From: Mariprofundus sp.
GTDB taxonomy: Bacteria > Pseudomonadota > Zetaproteobacteria > Mariprofundales > Mariprofundaceae
NCBI GenBank assembly: GCA_015485035.1
Contig: WFUI01000207.1
Location: 1-6,448 of the forward strand
DNA length: 6,448 bases
Direction: 5' to 3'
Shown here: positions 1-4,029 of the stretch, piece by piece
Position numbering within the stretch: the first letter of the stretch is position 1
Layout of the letters: each line of letters starts with the position of its first letter
Notes under the pieces: model-generated
Databases searched by the model: none
The model's input: the letters and a program-made list of their open reading frames with translations, nothing else
What the model was told of the DNA's origin: nothing
Position numbers and translations under genes: made by a program

Positions 1-119
1 ATTTGTTTATCTTCCTTACTGAGCGGTTTATGGCTCGGCGCACAGGATGAAACCAGCACCAGCACCAGACTTAACATCGAACAAAAGCGCAACATCAACA
101 TATCTGTTTGTCGCATCAT
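1..119 (-). CDS. Putative outer-membrane lipoprotein, N-terminal fragment (runs off left edge)
   Basis: Reading the minus strand from an ATG at 119-117 gives 39 codons that stay open to the window edge. The product begins MMRQTDMLML, continues with a hydrophobic stretch (about residues 12-25, rich in Leu and Val) and reaches a lipobox V-S-S-C with the lipidated cysteine at residue 26. Residue +2 after the cysteine is Ala, not Asp, which by the usual Lol rule predicts outer-membrane sorting. The mature part seen (APSHKPLSKEDKQ) is short and charged and does not identify a family. Start choice is uncertain: ATGs at residues 1, 2, 7 and 9 all keep the signal, and only a weak purine stretch (AAGAA) precedes the first. 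The gene lies 55 bases downstream of the unknown minus-strand gene and may be cotranscribed with it. What is seen is a signal peptide; the function is unknown. Confidence 0.6.
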   Translation of the reverse strand, partial: MMRQTDMLMLRFCSMLSLVLVLVSSCAPSHKPLSKEDKQ

Positions 120-152
120 CGCTACGTTCTTACAACGCAAACTGCCCGCATA

Positions 153-171
153 AAGCCGGTATTTTCGGCTT
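153..171 (-). terminator. Small hairpin after the unknown gene, possible weak terminator
   Basis: AAGCCG (153-158) and CGGCTT (166-171) form a perfect 6-bp stem with a 7-base loop. The hairpin starts four bases past the stop codon of the minus-strand unknown gene and, read on that strand, is followed by TTTAT before the sequence turns GC-rich. The stem is short and the U tract poor, so at best it is a leaky terminator or a 3'-end stabiliser ahead of the lipoprotein gene. Confidence 0.3.
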
Positions 172-174
172 GGG

Positions 175-960
175 TCAGGAAATCTTTTTCAACCCCTGAT
201 ATTCTTCTACTTCCACATAAACACAGCGCGGGTAAACCGGACCGATGTCAACAAGCACCCAGCTGTCGTCCCTGAGCCCCAGTTCAACATCGAACACATC
301 ACCTGTTTCTATCAGGTCGATAATGACTTGTGGCAATGCGATTGGGCCTACGTTTTCGCCCTGGTTCTCAAAGTTGAAATGTAGGCAACCCCTGGAAATT
401 TCCGATACCCGGCCATGGCCTTCAACAAACCGTGAAAACCGCTTGCCTCTCATTCGCGGAGACACCCCGGTACCGGAGCGAACAAAGTGGAACAATACCT
501 GCGATAGCCGCGCCACACGTATTGCCGCAGGAACGACATGATCCAGAATTTCAGCAAAACCGAGATATTCGTTTTGTTTCCACCAGCCATGCGAATGAAT
601 AAATTCAACCCATGATTTCAGGGTTTTTGCGTAGGTTTGAATCAGCTCAGCATCGCCTGTTTCCCGCAACAAATACCAGCCCACAAAATCACGCAGATGC
701 TCCGGGTCAAGCGACTTAAGCGGCAACATCCCCATATCACCGGTCGGTTCAACATCCCCCTGAAGCAACTCCGCCATATGTGCCTCCAGGTTATCCTCCC
801 AGTCTGCATAACCATCCCCGTCAAACATGTCCTGATCCTGAAACAGATCGGAGAAATGCAACAGATATTGAGTCAATGATTCCATACACTGCTCAACATG
901 TTGCAGCGACGGTGCTTTAACCGTTTCTTCTGATAGTGCCTGCCGGATGAAAGCATCCAT
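175..960 (-). CDS. Conserved-looking cytoplasmic protein of unknown function
   Basis: I do not recognise this protein. From the chosen start it has 261 residues; a start 13 codons earlier (ATG at 999) gives 274. The later start was chosen because CAGGAAACC precedes its ATG, while the 999 ATG has no Shine-Dalgarno-like sequence. Residue numbers below use the 274-residue form. There is no signal peptide or membrane segment, so it should be cytoplasmic. The N-terminal third (about 1-90) is acidic and helical-looking, with an Asp/Gly-rich stretch near 55-65. Residues about 98-140 (DPEHLRDFVGWYLLRETG onward, then an aromatic SHGWW) look like a four-helix SAM-like fold of the kind found in the core-binding part of tyrosine recombinases, but no catalytic Arg/His/Tyr domain follows. 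Residues about 187-256 look beta-rich, perhaps a small barrel. Stop is TGA at 175-177. It is divergent from efp. The coding assignment is solid; the fold remarks are inference by eye. Confidence 0.72.
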   Translation of the reverse strand: MDAFIRQALSEETVKAPSLQHVEQCMESLTQYLLHFSDLFQDQDMFDGDGYADWEDNLEAHMAELLQGDVEPTGDMGMLPLKSLDPEHLRDFVGWYLLRETGDAELIQTYAKTLKSWVEFIHSHGWWKQNEYLGFAEILDHVVPAAIRVARLSQVLFHFVRSGTGVSPRMRGKRFSRFVEGHGRVSEISRGCLHFNFENQGENVGPIALPQVIIDLIETGDVFDVELGLRDDSWVLVDIGPVYPRCVYVEVEEYQGLKKIS

Positions 961-964
961 GGTT

Positions 965-968
965 TCCT
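965..968 (-). promoter_or_regulatory. Shine-Dalgarno site favouring the start at 960
   Basis: On the minus strand AGGA (within CAGGAAACC) lies four bases before the ATG at 960-958. The upstream in-frame ATGs at 999 and 981 lack such a sequence (the 999 ATG is preceded by CATTATGTCTTC). This is the reason for the shorter protein start; spacing is slightly tight, so the longer form remains possible. Confidence 0.4.
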
Positions 969-1058
969 GAAGGGTTGGCATTTGGTTACCGGCAGACATG
1001 AAGACATAATGAATTGAACAGCATGCGCCAATTCTTGCCCGAATAGCATCAAATGGCT

Positions 1059-1101
1059 ATGTTCGCGATCCTTTTTAAGGATGCTCCAAAACTTGGAACA
1101 T
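1059..1101. repeat. Nested inverted repeats in the gap between the unknown gene and efp
   Basis: Three inverted repeats occur within 43 bases. An outer pair ATGTTC (1059-1064) / GAACAT (1096-1101) encloses a perfect hairpin ATCCTT-TTT-AAGGAT (1068-1082) and a second hairpin TCCAA-AAC-TTGGA (1085-1097). The second hairpin shares two bases with the outer right arm, so not all pairs can form fully at once. No T tract follows on either strand, which argues against a terminator. It could be a cruciform-prone spacer, protein-binding sites, or part of an untranslated leader for the minus-strand gene. The pairs are seen directly; a role is not shown. Confidence 0.35.
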
Positions 1102-1126
1102 CTGTTCGGCTCATGGGCGGGTCGCC

Positions 1127-1150
1127 AAAATCATGCAATCGCTTGATTTT
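1127..1150. repeat. 7-bp perfect inverted repeat upstream of efp, possible operator
   Basis: AAAATCA (1127-1133) and TGATTTT (1144-1150) form a perfect inverted repeat with a 10-base spacer. The right arm overlaps TTGATT (1143-1148), a weak -35 candidate for efp; no convincing -10 is found 16-18 bases downstream (best matches 3 of 6), so the efp promoter is not located with confidence. Arm spacing of roughly two helical turns would suit a dimeric regulator, but this is inference. Confidence 0.25.
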
Positions 1151-1182
1151 GTAAGCAACGAAGAAAGATTCTTTTTTCTTTG

Positions 1183-1205
1183 TATTCTGAATAAGTCTGA
1201 ATCAG
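1183..1205 (+). repeat. Palindrome and 10-bp tandem repeat in the efp leader
   Basis: TATTC-T-GAATA (1183-1193) is a perfect 11-base palindrome. It overlaps a tandem repeat TCTGAATAAG (1186-1195) / TCTGAATCAG (1196-1205), nine of ten positions identical. The second copy runs into the efp ribosome-binding AGGGG at 1204-1208. It may affect translation initiation or be chance in an AT-rich leader; nothing more can be said from sequence. Confidence 0.3.
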
Positions 1206-1215
1206 GGGTTTTGTT

Positions 1216-1776
1216 ATGCTTATTAATGTCGTATCGGTTCGCGTCGGGAACATTCTGGAATGGAATAACGGCCTGTGGCGCGTGATGAAAACCCAGCATG
1301 TCACGCCGGGCAAGGGTGTCGCATGCATGCAGCTGGAAATGCGAAATATCGAAACCGGCACCAAAACCAATAAACGTTTCAATTCTACAGAAAAGGTGGA
1401 ACGTGTCGTATTGTCACAACGCGACATGCAGTTCCTCTACGCCGATGGTGATGATTATCATTTTATGGATATGGAAACCTATGACCAGATCACGCTCGGC
1501 GCTGATATGCTGGAGAATGCACTCCCCTACATGCTGCCGGAAGCCATGGTCACTGTTGAATTTCATGAAGAGCGACCACTCAATGTCAAACTGCCACAGA
1601 CGGTAATTCTCGAAGTGGTGGAGTGCGATGCCTCTATCAAAGGACAAACCGCAACCGGCTCATATAAACCCGGCAGACTGGAAACCGGCGCATCCATTAT
1701 GGTTCCTCCTTATCTGGAGTCCGGCACTAAGGTTAAAGTCAATACGGAAACCGGAGAATTCATGGAACGCGCCTGA
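1216..1776 (+). CDS. efp: Translation elongation factor P
   Basis: EF-P binds the ribosome between the P and E sites and relieves stalling at polyproline stretches. The 186-residue length is typical. Domain I (about 1-63, KOW-like) carries the tip loop H-V-T-P-G-K-G, placing the modifiable lysine at residue 33 (equivalent to Lys34 of E. coli). Domain II (about 66-125, OB fold) has the family stretch QFLYADGDDYHFMDMETYDQ at 72-91. Domain III (about 128-186) has the EF-P signature around 151-170: K-P-G-R, then G-A-S-I-M-V-P-P and a closing S-G. The start is fixed by AGGGG (1204-1208) seven bases before ATG and by family alignment (VGNILEWN near residue 10). The Lys tip suggests post-translational modification of the EpmA type, but no epmA or epmB is in the window. 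It stands as a single gene, convergent with the marR-type gene with 111 bases between stops, and I see no clear terminator there. Confidence 0.97.
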   Translation: MLINVVSVRVGNILEWNNGLWRVMKTQHVTPGKGVACMQLEMRNIETGTKTNKRFNSTEKVERVVLSQRDMQFLYADGDDYHFMDMETYDQITLGADMLENALPYMLPEAMVTVEFHEERPLNVKLPQTVILEVVECDASIKGQTATGSYKPGRLETGASIMVPPYLESGTKVKVNTETGEFMERA

Positions 1777-1887
1777 CACAAACCCTCCCTCTCAACGTTG
1801 TTTGGTCAGGACATGTAATACACCGGGCGGTTGAATATCAATGCCTGGCAGAAAGGGTATGAGCCTCTTGTTTGAACTACACAAAGG

Positions 1888-2391
1888 TTAAAGTACAGGC
1901 GACCGCTCAACCTGTTCCTGGCATACTCCTTTTCGTAATGCCTCTAAATTCGCATTTATGGCAACAAGCGTTTGCCGCATGGATATTAATTCCTCAGAAG
2001 AAATGCCATCCAAAGCCTGATGACTCAGTTTCATGAGCTCCGGCCATACCTGTACAAAGGCTTGCTTTCCCTCTTCAGTAATTTGAGCACGAATAATGCG
2101 GCGATCCTGCTGATCCTGAATACGACCGACCAAACCACTTTTTACGAGTGTATTCATCAACCGCGTTACGGCAGCCTTATCCTTGCCCAGAATACTGGCC
2201 AACTGTGATTGCGGTAGTCCGTTGCAATGACGGATTATCATCAGCGTATCTGCCTCTTCGGGGGTCAGATTATAACCGGCATCTTTGCAAATACGGCTCA
2301 CATGTGAGCGAACATGACTGGTCATACAGCCAATAAGCGGCATAATTGCACCAAGGCCATCGCTGCTTTGCTGTTGAACTTCGGTTTCCAT
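1888..2391 (-). CDS. MarR-family winged-helix transcriptional regulator
   Basis: This is a dimeric DNA-binding repressor of the MarR family, 167 residues from the ATG at 2391. An in-frame TTG at 2427 would add 12 residues, but that start falls inside the palindromic operator and has no ribosome-binding site, so the ATG is preferred; it too has only a weak leader (GGGCAG ten bases upstream). The N-terminal helix (about 18-40) and C-terminal helices (about 108-155) form the dimer region. The helix-turn-helix spans about 59-90 (LPQSQLASILGKDKAAVTRL, then MNTLVKSGLVGR), and the wing follows with the family D-x-R pattern as QDQQDRRIIRAQIT (92-105). Four cysteines (22, 35, 56, 157) are present, but no known redox-sensor motif is evident. 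It is divergent from the TolC/RND pair and probably represses that operon and itself through the repeats at 2411-2444. The inducer is unknown; such regulators commonly sense phenolic or other lipophilic compounds. Confidence 0.93.
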   Translation of the reverse strand: METEVQQQSSDGLGAIMPLIGCMTSHVRSHVSRICKDAGYNLTPEEADTLMIIRHCNGLPQSQLASILGKDKAAVTRLMNTLVKSGLVGRIQDQQDRRIIRAQITEEGKQAFVQVWPELMKLSHQALDGISSEELISMRQTLVAINANLEALRKGVCQEQVERSPVL

Positions 2392-2407
2392 AAGGTGGAC
2401 ACTGCCC

Positions 2408-2413
2408 AATATA
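2408..2413 (-). promoter_or_regulatory. Candidate -10 for the marR-type gene
   Basis: Read on the minus strand, 2413-2408 is TATATT, matching the sigma70 -10 consensus at five of six positions, about 17 bases before the ATG at 2391. The hexamer 17 bases further up (TGTCAA) is a poor -35. If used, transcription would start within about ten bases of the start codon, leaving a very short leader, and the upstream operator half would lie in the spacer and -35 zone, fitting autorepression. Confidence 0.25.
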
Positions 2414-2444
2414 GTTGATTTTATCAATAGTTGACATTATCAAT
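2411..2444. promoter_or_regulatory. Tandem MarR-type operator, two palindromes 16 bp apart
   Basis: Two 18-bp direct repeats, ATAGTTGATTTTATCAAT (2411-2428) and ATAGTTGACATTATCAAT (2427-2444), overlap by two bases and differ at two positions. Each contains a 13-base inverted repeat with arms TTGAT/ATCAA: TTGATTTTATCAA (2415-2427, perfect arms) and TTGACATTATCAA (2431-2443, one mismatch). They lie between the divergent MarR-type regulator and the efflux genes, and the right copy coincides with the -35 of the efflux promoter. AT-rich palindromes of this size are usual MarR-family sites. Assignment to the neighbouring regulator is inference from position. Confidence 0.65.
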
Positions 2445-2459
2445 CTATTTGTAAATCAT
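2431..2459 (+). promoter_or_regulatory. Sigma70-like promoter of the efflux operon
   Basis: A perfect -35 TTGACA (2431-2436) is followed after 17 bases by AATCAT (2454-2459), four of six matches to the -10 consensus. Transcription would start near 2466, leaving a leader of roughly 35 bases that carries AAGAGGGG ahead of the ATG at 2500. The -35 lies inside the right-hand operator palindrome, so a bound repressor would block polymerase. Confidence 0.5.
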
Positions 2460-2499
2460 TTCGTCACGTTGTTTACGTTTTATATTAAAGAGGGGTTTC

Positions 2500-4029
2500 A
2501 TGATTCATCTGTATCGCAACATCGTCCTTTCCCTGATTTGCCTTGCAGCATTGGCCATGCCTGCTACAGCGGAAGAAATGAGTTTAAAACAGGTCATTAA
2601 AACCGTTCTTGCTAACCACCCCGATTTGAATATCAGCCGAATTGACAGCGCTATAGCAGCTACAGGAACAATGCAGGTGAAAGGTATACTTGACCCTGTT
2701 ATAACGGCCAGCCTCGGTGCCAGCGATGAGAAGATCCCGACTGTCAGTAATTTCCAGCCATCAGAAAACCGACTGGGTCATATAACCGGAACGATTGCCA
2801 AACCGTTGTCCAGTGGTGGTACGATAGGTGCCGATTTCAACTATACCCGAACCAGTCAGGGTTTTAATTCTCCGTTTGCGGCACAGCTTGCTCTGTTCAA
2901 CCCATCCTATCGCAATCAGATTAACATCAATTATCGCCACCCTCTGCTCAAGGGGGCTAATCGGCCTGACTATAATCAGGCTTTGATCAGCGCTCAGGCC
3001 GAACTGGAGCAGGCGGGAAAACAGCAGCATGTAATTGCGCATAATTTAGCATTACGCGTCATCAATGCTTACTACCAGCTTGCCTCTGACGATATCAATA
3101 TCGATATCGCCGAACAGGCTGTCGAACGAGCGCAAAAACTACTCGCCTACCAACGCTACCGTGAACAGTTCGGTCTGATCGAAAAGGCAGATCGCTTGCA
3201 GGCCACTGCACTGCTGGCCGCACGCAAGACTGATCTGCAACGGGCTATCAGCAAACGCTTGAACAATCAGAACACGCTGAACAGGCTGATGCTGCATCGG
3301 GGAAGCGATACGATTGCCGTACAGCGAGATAAACAGTACGGCTATGCGTTAAACGATAGTAATTTAAAAGAAGCGGTTCATCAGGCCGAAAAACTGCGAC
3401 CGGAATTGCAGGTGCTGGATGCACAAATGCGAGCTGCCGATGCCCAACTGGCTATTGCCCGCGATGCCGATCAAATGCAACTCGATGTCGTGGCCTCACT
3501 GGGATCACGAGCGCTGGGCAAAACGCCATTGCCAGCGGCTGCCGGAGGCTTGTCGGCTCACGATCATTTTGCATCGCTGTCGCTGGAACTCTCGGATGCG
3601 CTGGGACGCAATACTGCGCATGCAGCCATTCGCAAAGCCGAACTTCAGCGCCAACGCATTCAGGCAGATCGTTTGCGTGTACTGGAACAGATCAGGGATG
3701 ATATCTCAGCAGCCCGGACAGCCATTATAGCGGGCAAACCGACACTCATCGTAGCCAAAAATCAGGTCAGGGCTGAACAACAAAAATTCAATGCTGAAAT
3801 GAAACGTTATCGTCAAGGTCGCTCCGACACGGCCACACTGGTTCAATTTGAAGGGGAGCTTCGCAACGCTGCCCTGAATGCACAATTACAGCAGCTGACC
3901 ATTGAACTGGCTGAAACACAATTAGCATGGGCGCAAGGTCGACTGCTCTATGACCTCGGATTGTACGACTCCGGCCCGCCTCCATTAGCCACGTTGAAAA
4001 AAACACCTCAGAATCGTAAAAAGCCATGA
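2500..4029 (+). CDS. TolC-family outer-membrane efflux protein
   Basis: This is an outer-membrane channel component of a tripartite efflux pump: a trimeric beta-barrel with a long periplasmic alpha-helical tunnel. The 509 residues begin with a Sec signal peptide cleaved near residue 24 (A-T-A then EEMSL); there is no lipobox, so it is TolC-like, not an OprM-type lipoprotein. The two internally related OEP halves are visible. The first (about 28-265) has a beta stretch at 66-118, the family-typical YRHPLLKGANRPDY at 145-158 and long helices to about 265. The second (about 288-488) has a beta stretch at 328-371 and helices with RYRQGRSDTATLVQFEGEL at 436-454, the pattern usually seen in the last OEP helix. 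A basic Pro/Lys-rich tail ends the protein. AAGAGGGG precedes the ATG. The stop overlaps the permease start, so the two are probably cotranslated. The substrate cannot be told from this component. Confidence 0.94.
   Translation: MIHLYRNIVLSLICLAALAMPATAEEMSLKQVIKTVLANHPDLNISRIDSAIAATGTMQVKGILDPVITASLGASDEKIPTVSNFQPSENRLGHITGTIAKPLSSGGTIGADFNYTRTSQGFNSPFAAQLALFNPSYRNQININYRHPLLKGANRPDYNQALISAQAELEQAGKQQHVIAHNLALRVINAYYQLASDDINIDIAEQAVERAQKLLAYQRYREQFGLIEKADRLQATALLAARKTDLQRAISKRLNNQNTLNRLMLHRGSDTIAVQRDKQYGYALNDSNLKEAVHQAEKLRPELQVLDAQMRAADAQLAIARDADQMQLDVVASLGSRALGKTPLPAAAGGLSAHDHFASLSLELSDALGRNTAHAAIRKAELQRQRIQADRLRVLEQIRDDISAARTAIIAGKPTLIVAKNQVRAEQQKFNAEMKRYRQGRSDTATLVQFEGELRNAALNAQLQQLTIELAETQLAWAQGRLLYDLGLYDSGPPPLATLKKTPQNRKKP

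Noticed and set aside
245..541. Plus-strand 98-codon frame opposite the unknown gene.
   Set aside because: Ser/Thr/Pro/Arg-rich product with no recognisable domain or ribosome-binding site, antisense to a longer, better-composed frame.
1216..1299. Open frames on the opposite strand of efp and the leader (down to about 1111 and up to about 1647).
   Set aside because: They overlap a certain gene, have no plausible ribosome-binding sites and read as low-complexity shadow proteins.
1833..1844. The 12-mer GAATATCAATGC recurs inside the RND permease gene at 4652-4663, both copies close to CCGGGCGG.
   Set aside because: Order of the two elements differs between copies and the match is short; the permease copy is ordinary coding sequence. 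Treated as chance.
1864..1887. Possible bidirectional terminator between efp and the marR-type gene (CCTCTTGT pairing with ACAAAGG, one bulged base).
   Set aside because: Stem is weak and bulged, and neither strand has a T tract after it. No terminator called.
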